Below are positions 50,368-60,625 of a DNA stretch of 64,000 bases, piece after piece (position 1 is the first letter of the stretch; the number at the start of each line of letters is the position of its first letter). This DNA comes from Chersky-840 sp963811775 (GTDB lineage Bacteria; Actinomycetota; Acidimicrobiia; Acidimicrobiales; UBA8190), in NCBI GenBank assembly GCA_963811775.1, contig CAWESO010000002.1, positions 186,001-250,000 of the forward strand, read 5' to 3'. The notes under the pieces are model-generated. The model was not told the origin of the DNA. It ran no database searches and was given only the letters and a program-made list of their open reading frames with translations. The position numbers and the translations under genes are program-made.

Positions 50368-51468
50368 TCAGCGTCCCGCCGGGCCCAGGATGAGGTCGGC
50401 CAGGCGCTGGCGCTGGAAGCCCTGGGCCCCGAAGAGCAGGTCGTCCTGCTTGGCCCGGCGGTACAGCAGGTGGCAGTCGACGTCCCACGTGAACCCGACG
50501 CCACCGTGCACCTGGATGCACTCGGCGGTCACGGCGTCGGCCGCCTCGGCCACGTATCCCTTGCACATGGCCGCGGCCCGTTCGCGTTCGGGATCGTCCG
50601 CGTCCGAGGCCCACGCCGCGTAGTGCGTGCCCACGCGGGCCAGCTCCAGGTGGTGGAGCATGTCGGCGGCTTTGTGCTTGATGGCCTGGAAGGTGGCGAT
50701 GGGCCGGTCGAACTGCACCCGCACCTTGGCGTACTCCACCGCCAGCTCCAGGGCGCGCTCGGCCGTCCCCACCAGCTCGGCACACAGCGCCACGTTGATG
50801 TCGTCCAGCACGCGGCGCCACAGCGCCTCGTGGTCGCCGGCCGGTCCCACCCGACGGGCCCGCCGTCCGTCGAGGACGACCCTGCTCATCTTCCTCGTCA
50901 CATCCAGTGCGGGCACCGCCTCGCCGGCCGGGTCGTCGAGGAGGAAGGTGGCGAGCCCCTCGCCGTCGTGCGCCACCACCAGGGCGAAGTCGGCGTGGGC
51001 GCCGTCGAGCACGAGCGGCTTGGTCCCGTGCAGCACCCACTCCGACCCGTCGCGTTCCCCGTGGGCCGTCACCGTGCGCAGCGGGTCGCCGTGGCCGGGC
51101 TCCTCCACCGCCACCGTGCCCCGTCGGCGGCCGGCGGCCAGGTCCTCGAGCACCTCGTCGACGCCGAGACGGCGCGCCGCGAGGGTGGCGGCCACCGCCG
51201 AAGACGCCACCGGGCCGGGGAAGGGAAGCTTGCCCATCTCCTCCTGGAGCACGACGACGTCGACGAGGCCGAGCCCGAGGCCCCCCGCCGACTCCGGGAC
51301 GAGCACGCCCAGCCAGCCGAGCCCCGCCATCGTCTCCCACAGCGCCGGGGTCACCCCGACCGGGTCCTCGATCATGGCGCGCACGTAGGCCGACGGCGCC
51401 TCGGCGGCGAGGGCGGCGCGCACCGCGGCGCGGAAGTCGTCCTGCTCGGCGGAGAAGGTGAAGTCCAC
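50368..51468 (-). CDS. Acyl-CoA dehydrogenase
   Basis: A 366-residue ACAD from GTG 51468 (MDFTFSAEQDDFRAAVR); longer readings upstream are not protein-like. The flavin domain is weaker than usual (VAVEEPGHGDPLRTVTA), and the catalytic region has QFDRPIATFQAIKHKAADM and QVHGGVGFTWDVDCHLLYRRA. This size and sequence fit the alpha2beta2-type actinobacterial ACADs that often act on sterol side chains with a partner subunit. No immediate ACAD partner precedes it; a thiolase gene lies just upstream on the same strand. Confidence 0.88.
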   Translation of the reverse strand: MDFTFSAEQDDFRAAVRAALAAEAPSAYVRAMIEDPVGVTPALWETMAGLGWLGVLVPESAGGLGLGLVDVVVLQEEMGKLPFPGPVASSAVAATLAARRLGVDEVLEDLAAGRRRGTVAVEEPGHGDPLRTVTAHGERDGSEWVLHGTKPLVLDGAHADFALVVAHDGEGLATFLLDDPAGEAVPALDVTRKMSRVVLDGRRARRVGPAGDHEALWRRVLDDINVALCAELVGTAERALELAVEYAKVRVQFDRPIATFQAIKHKAADMLHHLELARVGTHYAAWASDADDPERERAAAMCKGYVAEAADAVTAECIQVHGGVGFTWDVDCHLLYRRAKQDDLLFGAQGFQRQRLADLILGPAGR

Positions 51469-51497
51469 GGGTCGACAGCCTGACGGGTGGGCCCGGC

Positions 51498-52689
51498 CTA
51501 CGCCAGACGCTCGATGACGGTGGCGTTGGCCTGGCCCCCGCCCTCGCACATCGTCTGGAACCCGTAGCGGCCGCCGCTGGCCTGCAGCTCGTTGAGCAAC
51601 GTCGTCATGAGCCGCACGCCGCTGGCCCCGAGGGGGTGCCCGATGGCGATGGCGCCGCCGCGCGGGTTGAGGCGGTCGGGATCGGGGGAGAAAGCGCGCG
51701 CCCACATGAGCGCGATGGCGGCGAAGGCCTCGTTGCACTCGATGGCGTCGAAGTCGTCGACCTTCATCTTGGACCGCTCGAGCAGCTTGCGCGTGACCGG
51801 CACCGGGGCCGACAGCACGATGGCCGCGTCCTCGGCCGCGACGGCGAAGGCGTGGAAGCGGGCCAGCACGGGGAGCCCCAGGCGCTCGGCCACGGAGCGC
51901 TCGGCGATGAGCATGGCCGCGGCGCCGTCGGTCATCTGCGAGGAGTTCCCGGCGGTGATGTCCGGGGCGGTGTCGGGGTCGAAGGTCTGCGCCGGAGCCA
52001 GCGCGGCGAGGCGCTCCAAGGTGGTGTCCCTGCGGATGCCCTCGTCGGTGCTGAGCACTTGGTCGGTGACGGTGCCCTCGTCGTCACGGATGGGGACGGG
52101 GACGATCTCGCGGGCGAAGTGGCCCGAGTCGGTGGCGGCCGCGGCGCGCCGATGGCTCTCGAGCGCGTACTCGTCCATGTCCTGGCGGGTGATCTTCCAC
52201 TGCTCGGCGAGAAGCTGGGCCACCCGGAATTGCATCCACAGCCGGTTGTCGATCACGTCGAGGAACGACGGGGGGAACGGTCCTGTGCCCCCGCGCGCGT
52301 TCGACGCTAGCGGGACCCGGCTCATCGACTCCACCCCACACGCGATGGCCAGGTCGTAGTGGCCGGCCACCACCCCCGCCGCCGCGAAGTGCACGGCCTG
52401 CTGCGACGACCCGCATTGCCGATCGACGGTCGTGGCCGGGACCGATTGGGGCAGTCCCGCCGCCACCCAGGCGTTGCGGGCCACGTTGGTCGACTGCTCG
52501 CCCACCTGGCTGACGCATCCGCCGATGACGTCGTCGATGCGCTCGGGATCGACCCCGCTGTGGGTCACGAGGTGGTTGAGGGCGAAGGCCAGGAGGTCCA
52601 CCGGATGCCACTGCGCCAGGGCCCCGCCCCGCTTGCCGAACGCCGTCCGGCACGTGTCGACGATGACCGCCTCGCGCTGGCGCGGCCAC
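51498..52689 (-). CDS. Acetyl-CoA acetyltransferase (thiolase), frameshifted at start
   Basis: A degradative thiolase cleaving 3-ketoacyl-CoA. The active-site Cys is in VDRQCGSSQQAVHFAA; the other catalytic segments are NEAFAAIALMWARA, GGAIAIGHPLGASGVRL and CEGGGQANATVIERL. The reading frame lacks a start: upstream it reads EAVIVDTCRTAFGKRGG, the normal thiolase beginning, but no ATG, GTG or TTG. A GTG at 52689 is one base out of frame, and removing one base near 52683 gives MARQREAVIVDTCRTAF and a 396-residue protein. A GTG at 52601 (MDLLAF) would lose strand 1. Confidence 0.85.
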
Positions 52690-52842
52690 CGCTCAGCCCT
52701 CGCGCCGCGGGGACGGCGGCGGCGGGACGCGGCGCCGGCGATCCCGACGAGTGCCTTCGCTGTTCTTGCTCATCGGCCCCCCTGGCTGCTCGGTGTCCCT
52801 CACGGCCCCCGGCGCCCCTGAGGGCCCCGGGAATGTCGAAGG

Positions 52843-52865
52843 GTCAGTGTAGTAAGTTCACTGAC
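52843..52865 (+). promoter_or_regulatory. Dyad operator candidate between divergent beta-oxidation clusters
   Basis: GTCAGTG and CACTGAC form perfect 7-bp arms around nine bases containing TAGTAA, a possible -10. It lies 67 bases before the acyl-CoA dehydrogenase start at 52932 and in the 242-base gap shared with the thiolase cluster, so one regulator could control both. No regulator gene is adjacent. Confidence 0.5.
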
Positions 52866-52931
52866 GATGGTGTCAGGTCCGGTGTCCACTTGCCACCGGC
52901 GCGCGCCGGGGCCGAGGGGGACCACCCCGTC

Positions 52932-54136
<1,205 letters not shown>

Positions 54137-54140
<4 letters not shown>

Positions 54141-55645
54141 AGCCCGTCGCCGTCCTGGGTGTGGGCGCCGCCGCGCCGTCGCTGCGGCTGGCGGCCAAGG
54201 ACGCCGGCGCGGCGTGGGGGTCGGGCGGGGGCCGCGGTGCGGTGGCGCTGTGCGACGCCGACGAGGACACCCTGACGCTGGCCTGGCAGGCGGCCAACGC
54301 GGCGCTCGAGGCGGCGGGGACCTCCGCCGCCGCGGTGTCGGGGCTGTGGTGGGGCACGGCCCGGCCCCCCTTCGCCGAAGGGCCCAGCCACGCGTTTCTG
54401 GCCGCCACCCTGGGCCTCGGCGCGGAGGTCGGCGGGGCGCTGCTGAGCGGGTCCACGCACGCCGGCATGGAGGCGCTCCTCGGCGCCTGGGACGCGCTCG
54501 CCGCGGGGCACTGCGACGTCGCGCTGGTGGTCACCTCGGACGCCCTCGTGCCCGGCCTCGGCACCGCGGCGGAGGCGACGACGGGCGCGGGGGCCGCGGC
54601 CGTGGTGCTCGGGGCCATCGCCGAGGCCGCCGAGGGCCACTCGGCCAACGGCGCCTCACCGGCGGCGCGCCTCGTGGCTCGGGCCACGCGCGCCATGCCC
54701 GCCGTGGACCGCTACCGCGCCGACGGGGAGGCCGCCACCGGCGACGTCTACGACGCCCGGCTCTTCCGGGAAGAGGTGTTCGTGCCGCTGCTGGCCGAGA
54801 CCGGCCGCGCCGCCGGCGAGGCGGGCGACGCCATCGGCGTGTGGGCCATCGCCGACCCCGACGGCAAGCTGGCTCCGGTCGTGGCCAAGCGCCTCGGCTC
54901 GCCCCTGGCCTCGGCCCCGGTCTTCGCCGCCCTCGGCGACGCCGGGTCGGCCGCGGCCCTGCTCGGCCTGATCCAGGCCTGCGCCGACGACGGCGCCGGC
55001 ACGCCCACCACCGGCCTGATCGGCACCATCGGCTACGGCGGGGGCCGGGCCACCGCCGTGGTGGTCGACGCCCGGCGAGCGGTGCCCGGGGCGGTCCCCG
55101 TCGACCGGCTCGGCCCGGGACGGCGCGCCGCCTACGTCGAGGCGCTGCGGGCCCGGGGCCAGCTCGAGCCCATGGACGACCCCATCCCCATGGGGCTTCC
55201 CCCCGGCGGCGCCGCCTTCGTGCGGGGCAATCCCGAGATGCTCGGGCTCGTCGGGGCCAAGTGCCGGGCGTGCGGGACGATCTCGACGCCGCCGTCGATC
55301 CACCCCACGTGCGTCGGGTGCGGGGGGTCCGACCTCGAGAACGTGTCGTTGGCCCGCCGCGGTCGCGTGGTCACCTTCGTCGTCAACCAGACCATGCCCC
55401 CGCCGTTCCAGGCGCCGTTGCCCCTCGTGATCATCGACCTCGAAGACGGCGCCCGACTCATGGTGCAGGGCTCGCCCTCCGACGCCGGCGAGCTGGCCGT
55501 GGACGACGAGGTCACCCTGTCGCTGCGTCGGTACGCGCTCGAGCGGGGCATCCCCGTGTACGGCTACAAGGCGTACCGGGTCGAGGGCGCGCCCACCCCG
55601 GTAGGTTCGGGGGAGGGCGGCGGCGCCAAGGAGGTTGGCTCATGA
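54137..55645 (+). CDS. HMG-CoA-synthase-like domain fused to DUF35 zinc ribbon/OB-fold
   Basis: A 502-residue fusion. The N-terminal ~340 residues follow the thiolase-superfamily 3-hydroxy-3-methylglutaryl-CoA synthase layout, but the usual catalytic Cys region is SGSTHAGMEALLGAWDAL with no Cys, so this half may be inactive. A zinc ribbon at about 375-397 (CRACGTISTPP to CVGCG) and an OB-fold (VTFVVNQTMPPPFQAPLPLVIIDLEDG) form a DUF35 domain. DUF35 proteins bind acyl-CoA and form obligate complexes with thiolases, as in BbsA/BbsB. It is coupled to the thiolase gene that follows. Confidence 0.85.
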
Positions 55646-56817
55646 GCTGGAACAAGGTGGCCGTCGTCGGGGCCGGGCTCATCAAGATGGGCGAGCTGTT
55701 CGAGCAGAGCTACGAGCAGATGGCCGCCGGCGCGTTCTCGGCTGCGCTGGCGAGCGTCGACAAGGGCCTCGACAAGACGGCGGTCGACGCCGTGATCGTC
55801 GCCACCCAGCGCGGGACGCTGTGGGGCCAGGAGGGCATCGGCGGCAACACCGTGCCGAGCGCCATCGGCCTGTCCGGGGTGGCCTGCACCCGGGTGGAGA
55901 ACGTGTGCCCGTCGGGATCGGACGCCTTCCGCATCGGCGCCATGGTGGTGGCGAGCGGTGTGCACGACGTGGTCCTCGTGATCGGCGTCGAGAAGATGCG
56001 CGACAAGTCCACGCAAGAGGGTCTCCTGGCCCGGGCCGCGGCCGGCCACCCCCTCTACAACCGGGGCGAGACCGCCCCCGTGCTCTTCGCCCCCTTCGCC
56101 ACGCGCCACATGCACGAGTTCGGCACCACCTCCGAGATGCTGGCGTCGGTGGCCGTGAAGAACCACCACAACGGGTGCCTCGACCCTTACGCCCACTTCC
56201 AGAGCGAAATCACCGTCGAGCAGGTCCTCGCCTCGCCCATGGTGTGCAGCCCGCTGCGCCTGCTCGACTGCTGCCCCCAGACCGACGGCGCCGCGGCCAT
56301 CCTCCTCACCTCGGCCGAGCGAGCCCATGAGTTCACCGACAAGCCCGTGTACGTGGCCGGGTTCGGCACCGCCACCGACCATCCTTACCTGCACGAGAAG
56401 TCGACCTTCGTCGGACTGCCCGCCACCACCCTGGCGTCGTCGCGCGCCTACGACATGGCCGGCATCGGGCCACGCGACCTCGACATGGCCGAGGTGCACG
56501 ACTGCTTCACCATCACCGAGATCCTCGACATCGAGGACTTGGGCTTCGTGGAGAAGGGCAAGGGCGGCCCGGCCTCGCTCGAGGGCGAGACCGCGCTCGA
56601 CGGCCGCATCCCGGTCAACCCCTCGGGTGGCCTGCTGGCCAAGGGCCACCCCATCGGGGCGACAGGCATCGCGCAGCTCACCGAGTGCTGGTGGCAGCTA
56701 CGCGAGGAGGCGGGCGAGCGCCAGGTGGCCATCCGCCAGGGCTTCGCCCTCCAGCACAACGTGGGCGGACGGGGCTCGGGCGTGTCGGTCGTGAACATCC
56801 TCACCCGCAACCCCTGA
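55642..56817 (+). CDS. Thiolase (SCP2/BbsB type)
   Basis: A 391-residue thiolase of the SCP-x group. The nucleophile Cys lies in VENVCPSGSDAFRIG, the oxyanion/second residues in EVHDCFTITEI, and the His in SGGLLAKGHPIGATG. The usual second Cys is replaced by ALQHNVGGRGSG, as in SCP2 thiolases, so it uses a His-Asn arrangement. The ATG overlaps the DUF35 fusion stop (ATGA). With the preceding subunit it probably cleaves a 3-ketoacyl-CoA of branched, aromatic or sterol-derived origin. Confidence 0.92.
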   Translation: MSWNKVAVVGAGLIKMGELFEQSYEQMAAGAFSAALASVDKGLDKTAVDAVIVATQRGTLWGQEGIGGNTVPSAIGLSGVACTRVENVCPSGSDAFRIGAMVVASGVHDVVLVIGVEKMRDKSTQEGLLARAAAGHPLYNRGETAPVLFAPFATRHMHEFGTTSEMLASVAVKNHHNGCLDPYAHFQSEITVEQVLASPMVCSPLRLLDCCPQTDGAAAILLTSAERAHEFTDKPVYVAGFGTATDHPYLHEKSTFVGLPATTLASSRAYDMAGIGPRDLDMAEVHDCFTITEILDIEDLGFVEKGKGGPASLEGETALDGRIPVNPSGGLLAKGHPIGATGIAQLTECWWQLREEAGERQVAIRQGFALQHNVGGRGSGVSVVNILTRNP

Positions 56818-56868
56818 CGCCGTTCCGATCGCCGGGTCAGCCTCCGACCGCGTCGGTGCCGCTCGGCA

Positions 56869-57240
56869 CTACTCGGGTGTGTGGCAGACGGCCTCGACGT
56901 TGTTGCCGTCGGGGTCGCGCACAAAGGTGCCGTAGTAGTCGGGGTGGTATTCAGGCCAGAGGCGGGGCTCGTGCAGCACCGGCGCGCCCCGTCGGGTCGC
57001 GGCATCGAAGAACTGCCGCACCGCGGCCCGGCTCGGCGCGACAAATGCGATGTGGCACTCCCGAAAGCCGTCGCCGGTCTGGCGGGGCCCGACCCAGAAC
57101 TCCGGCTTGGCATCGAGACCGAAAGCGACGACCGGTCCGAAGTCCATGACGCGGCCTCCTCCGAGCGGGGCGAGCACGGCGTCATAGAACTCCGCGCTCC
57201 CCGCGGGGTCGGCACACTGGATTGAGAGGTGATCGAGCAC
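56869..57240 (-). CDS. VOC-family (glyoxalase/dioxygenase-like) protein
   Basis: A 123-residue single VOC domain from GTG 57240: LDHLSIQCADPAGSAEFY in the first module, HIAFVAPSRAAVRQFFDAA in the second, and YHPDYYGTFVRDPDGNNVE at the end. His and Glu residues at the strand starts are consistent with a metal site. The function cannot be assigned more closely. It is divergent from the F420 nitroreductase gene. Confidence 0.85.
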   Translation of the reverse strand: MLDHLSIQCADPAGSAEFYDAVLAPLGGGRVMDFGPVVAFGLDAKPEFWVGPRQTGDGFRECHIAFVAPSRAAVRQFFDAATRRGAPVLHEPRLWPEYHPDYYGTFVRDPDGNNVEAVCHTPE

Positions 57241-57398
57241 GGGTCCATCTTCTGCGAGCACACCGTTTCCCAATAGGGTCGAATGGCACGAATGTGCCCA
57301 CCGGCCCGGGCAGACGGCTCGTATGCAGTGCACAGCGAAGGGCACCCCGCAGCCCACCGTATTCTGGGGTCGGCGCGACGACCGATCGGAGAATGCGG

Positions 57399-57833
57399 AT
57401 GGCGCTCGAGAGAACATACGAACCGAGCCCCTGGTCCCCCATCGCCGACCAGGTGGCGCTGTACGAAGCCACCGACGGCAAGGAGGGTGACACCCTCGAC
57501 AGCCGGCCCGTCGTGATCCTCACCACCAAGGGTCGCAAGACCGGTGGCCTGCGCAAGACACCGCTGATGCGGGTGGAACACGACGGCTGCTACGTCGTGG
57601 TGGCGTCGTTGGGGGGCGCGCCGCAGCACCCGGTGTGGTACCTCAACCTCATGGCCGATCCCCACGTCACGTTGCAAGACGGCGCCACCGTCACCGAGCT
57701 CCGGGCCCGCACGGCCACTCCTGAAGAGCGCGCCCTGTGGTGGCCACGGGCCGCCGAGGCGTGGCCCCCGTACCTCGAGTACCAGAAGAACACCGACCGC
57801 GAGATCCCCGTGGTCATCCTCGAGCCCGTCTAG
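57399..57833 (+). CDS. Deazaflavin (F420)-dependent nitroreductase family protein
   Basis: A 144-residue DDN-type protein. Its split-barrel fold shows PVVILTTKGRKTGGLRKTPLM, the phosphate-binding segment for F420, then YVVVASLGGAPQHPVWYLNLMADP, the signature of this family. ATG 57399 has GGAGA 6 bases upstream; ATG 57393 overlaps that site. Relatives reduce quinones, nitro groups or lipids with F420H2. Together with the LLM enzyme it indicates that the organism makes F420. Confidence 0.92.
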   Translation: MALERTYEPSPWSPIADQVALYEATDGKEGDTLDSRPVVILTTKGRKTGGLRKTPLMRVEHDGCYVVVASLGGAPQHPVWYLNLMADPHVTLQDGATVTELRARTATPEERALWWPRAAEAWPPYLEYQKNTDREIPVVILEPV

Positions 57834-57886
57834 CCCCGCATGTCCCGCCCCGGTGACGCCGCCACCCGGGCCCCGACCGCCTCGGC

Positions 57887-58783
57887 TCAGCCGCCGTCCT
57901 TCTTGCCGAGCAGCGGGTGGGCCGGCATGCCCAGGGGCTGGAGGTGTTGGCCGAGGACCTCGTGGAAGTGCTCGGCGAGCTCGCCCGGGGTCCATCCCCC
58001 GTCGCGCCACATCGCCGCGACCTGCCGGGGCGTCTGGAAGATGGTGTAGGCGAAGCCGGTGCGCCCGAGCACCTGGCCGTTCACGTAGCTCGCCTGCTCC
58101 GAGGCCAAGAACGCCACCAGCGGCGCGTTGAGGGCGGGGTCCTGGTCCGGCGGCGCGTCGGCCCCGCCGAACAGGTTCTCGGTCATGCGGGTCAGGCCGG
58201 CGGGGGCCACGGCGTTGACGGTGATCCCGTACTTGCCGAGCTCGAGCGCCCACACGAAGGTCATGCCCATGATGGCGGCCTTGGCCGCGCCGTAGTTGCT
58301 CTGGCCGAAGTTCCCCCGCAGTCCCGCCGACGACGTGATGTTCACGATCCGGCCGTAGCCGGCGTCGCGCATGTGCACCGCCGCGTGCCGGCTGCAATTG
58401 AAGGTGCCCTTCTGATGCACGGCCACCACGGCGTCATAGTCCTCGGACGTCATTTTGACGAGCGTGCGGTCGCGCACGATGCCGGCGTTGTTCACCAGGA
58501 TGTCGATCGACCCGAAGGTGTCCACCGCCTGGGCGATGATCCGACCCGCCCCGTCGAAGTCGGCCACCGACTCGCCGTTGGGGACCGCCTTGCCCCCCGC
58601 GTCCTCGATCATCTGACACGTCTCGGCCGCCGGGCCCTGCGTCGTGCCGGCGCCGTCGAGCGTCGTCCCGAGGTCGTTGACGACCACGCGCGCCCCTTCC
58701 GATGCCAGGCACAGGGCGATCTCGCGCCCGATCCCTCCCCCCGCTCCGGTGACGACGGCCACCCTGTCGTCGAGCAGTCCCAT
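57887..58783 (-). CDS. Short-chain dehydrogenase of the 17-beta-HSD4/multifunctional type
   Basis: A 298-residue SDR beginning MGLLDDRVAVVTGAGGGIGRE. It has VVNDLGTTLDGAG after strand 2, indicating NAD(H), NNAG at strand 4, and catalytic residues in ITSSAGLRGNFGQSNYGAAKAA. The length and the NDLG motif match the dehydrogenase unit of peroxisomal multifunctional enzyme 2, which oxidises 3-hydroxyacyl-CoA. It is the first gene downstream of the Liv ABC operon on the same strand. Confidence 0.9.
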   Translation of the reverse strand: MGLLDDRVAVVTGAGGGIGREIALCLASEGARVVVNDLGTTLDGAGTTQGPAAETCQMIEDAGGKAVPNGESVADFDGAGRIIAQAVDTFGSIDILVNNAGIVRDRTLVKMTSEDYDAVVAVHQKGTFNCSRHAAVHMRDAGYGRIVNITSSAGLRGNFGQSNYGAAKAAIMGMTFVWALELGKYGITVNAVAPAGLTRMTENLFGGADAPPDQDPALNAPLVAFLASEQASYVNGQVLGRTGFAYTIFQTPRQVAAMWRDGGWTPGELAEHFHEVLGQHLQPLGMPAHPLLGKKDGG

Positions 58784-58814
58784 GCGCGTCGCCCTCGCTC
58801 TCGTCCGGTCGCGT

Positions 58815-59801
58815 TCAGTTCGGGTTGGGGTGATTCGGCCCGACCACCCACAGGTCGGCCGGATAGCTCGGCGGGGCCTGCGGGGGTTGCGGTACTGGCG
58901 GCGGCGCCGGCGGAGACGAGTCAGCCGGCCCCGACGCCGGGCTCGGCGGGGGCGGCGGCGGAGGTGGAGGGGGCGTGGCCAGACGGGGTGGCGGGGGCCC
59001 GCCCTGTCCCGCCGCGACGGCGGAGGGCGCGAGGCTCGGGACGGGGCCCGACCCGTTCGTGGCCGCATGGGGGACCGTGCCGTTGGTCGACGCTCCCCCG
59101 AGCATCTGCGCCTCGAGCGTGGCGCGCGCGTCGCGGGCCGGGCCCTCCCACGCCACGGCCCCCTTGACCAGGAGCACGGCGCGATCGGCGATGGCGAGCA
59201 CGCGGTCGACCTGTTGCTCGACCACGAGGAGGGCACAACCCTGGCGGTGGATGGCGACGAGGCCGTCGTAGACCTGGTCCACGATGACCGGCGCCAGTCC
59301 GAGGGAGAGCTCGTCCACGATGAGCAGCTTGGGTGGGACGGCGAGCACCTTGGCCAGCGACAGGATCCGTTGCTGGCCGCCCGACAAGGTGCCCCCGAGC
59401 TGCCGGCGCCGCTCGGCCAGGACGGGGAAGGCCTCGTAGGCGCGCGCCAAGGCGGCGGGCGTGTCCTTGCGACCGACGCGTCGGCTGAACGACACCCGCA
59501 GGTTCTCCTCCACGCTGAGGGTGGAGAAGATGGCGCGTCCCTCGGGCACGTGCGCCACGCCCATGCCGGCGATGCGATGCGCCGGCCACTTGTTCACCGT
59601 CTGGCCTTCGATCCGGATCGCGCCCCCGCTGATGGGCACGAGGCCTGACGCCACGCGGGCCAGCGTCGACTTCCCCGCGCCGTTGGACCCCACCAGGGCG
59701 ATGATCCCGTTGTCGGGCACCGTCAGCGTCACCCCGAACAGGGCGCGGTAGGTGCTGTAGGCGGCCGAGACGTCGTCGAGCTCGAGGATGTTGGCGCTCA
59801 T
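58815..59801 (-). CDS. livF: LivF-type ABC ATPase with long Pro-rich tail
   Basis: 328 residues, against the usual ~235 for LivF. Walker A is VGSNGAGKST, the Q-loop region is AHVPEGRAIFSTLSVEENLR, the signature is LSGGQQRIL and Walker B LLIVDELSLGLAP. The last ~90 residues are a low-complexity Pro/Ala/Ser extension with a run of ten Pro and the ending YPADLWVVGPNHPNPN. The ATG overlaps the livG stop. It powers branched-chain amino acid or similar substrate uptake with LivG, the fused permease and LivK. Confidence 0.92.
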   Translation of the reverse strand: MSANILELDDVSAAYSTYRALFGVTLTVPDNGIIALVGSNGAGKSTLARVASGLVPISGGAIRIEGQTVNKWPAHRIAGMGVAHVPEGRAIFSTLSVEENLRVSFSRRVGRKDTPAALARAYEAFPVLAERRRQLGGTLSGGQQRILSLAKVLAVPPKLLIVDELSLGLAPVIVDQVYDGLVAIHRQGCALLVVEQQVDRVLAIADRAVLLVKGAVAWEGPARDARATLEAQMLGGASTNGTVPHAATNGSGPVPSLAPSAVAAGQGGPPPPRLATPPPPPPPPPPSPASGPADSSPPAPPPVPQPPQAPPSYPADLWVVGPNHPNPN

Positions 59802-60625
59802 GCGCTTCGTCCCAGGTAGGCGTGGCGCACCTCGGGGTTCGCCACCACGGACTCGAATGTCCCCTCGGCGATGATCTCGCCGACGTTGAGCACCACGACG
59901 CGGTCCACCGCGGTGCGGACCATCTCCATGTCGTGCTCGACCAGGAGCACCGCCATGCCCTGGTCGCGCTGGACGGCGCGCAGCACACCGGCCAGCGCCG
60001 CGGTTTCGGCGTGGTCGAGTCCCGAGGACGGCTCGTCCGCCATGAGCAGGCGGGGCTCGCCGCACAGGGCCCGGCCCAGCTCCACCAGCCGGCAGTGCCC
60101 CAGGCTGAGCGCGGCGACCGGCACGTCGGCGAGGTCGGTGAGACCCACGAGGTCGAGGACCTCCGCGGCGTGGTCCATCTCCTGGGGCCGCGGCTTGGCC
60201 ATGTTCAGCAGGTCCTTCCACAGCGCCCCGTCGCCACGCCGGGCCCGCTCGGCCACGAGCATGTGGTCGCGCGCCGTCATCTCGGGGAACACCTCGACGC
60301 GCTGGAACGTGCGCCGGATCCCGAGACGGGCCCGCATGTGGGCGGGCAGGTCGTCGATGACCTGCCCGTCGAAGGACACGGTCCCGCTGCTCGGCCGGAG
60401 CTGGCCGCACATGCAGTTGAACAATGTGGTCTTGCCCGCGCCGTTGGGTCCGACCAGGCCCACGGCCTCTCCCGCTGCCACCGACACCGAGACGTCTTTC
60501 AGCGCCGCCACGCCGCCGAAGTGGATGGAGACCGAGCGGGCGTCGACCAACGGCGCCGACACGTCGACGGCGAGGGCCCCGAACGCCGGTGCGACGGCCG
60601 GCGAACCGGTCAGACGGTCAACCAC
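59798..60625 (-). CDS. livG: LivG-type ABC ATPase
   Basis: A 275-residue ATPase with an N-terminal extension of about 25 residues before the fold (ARSVSIHFGGVAALKDVSVSV). Walker A is VGPNGAGKTT, followed by GIRRTFQRVEVFPEMTARDH; the signature is altered to LSLGHCRLVELGRAL and Walker B is LLMADEPSSGLD. GTG 60625 overlaps the permease stop by 8 bases. It pairs with LivF as the ATPase heterodimer. Confidence 0.92.
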   Translation of the reverse strand: MVDRLTGSPAVAPAFGALAVDVSAPLVDARSVSIHFGGVAALKDVSVSVAAGEAVGLVGPNGAGKTTLFNCMCGQLRPSSGTVSFDGQVIDDLPAHMRARLGIRRTFQRVEVFPEMTARDHMLVAERARRGDGALWKDLLNMAKPRPQEMDHAAEVLDLVGLTDLADVPVAALSLGHCRLVELGRALCGEPRLLMADEPSSGLDHAETAALAGVLRAVQRDQGMAVLLVEHDMEMVRTAVDRVVVLNVGEIIAEGTFESVVANPEVRHAYLGRSA

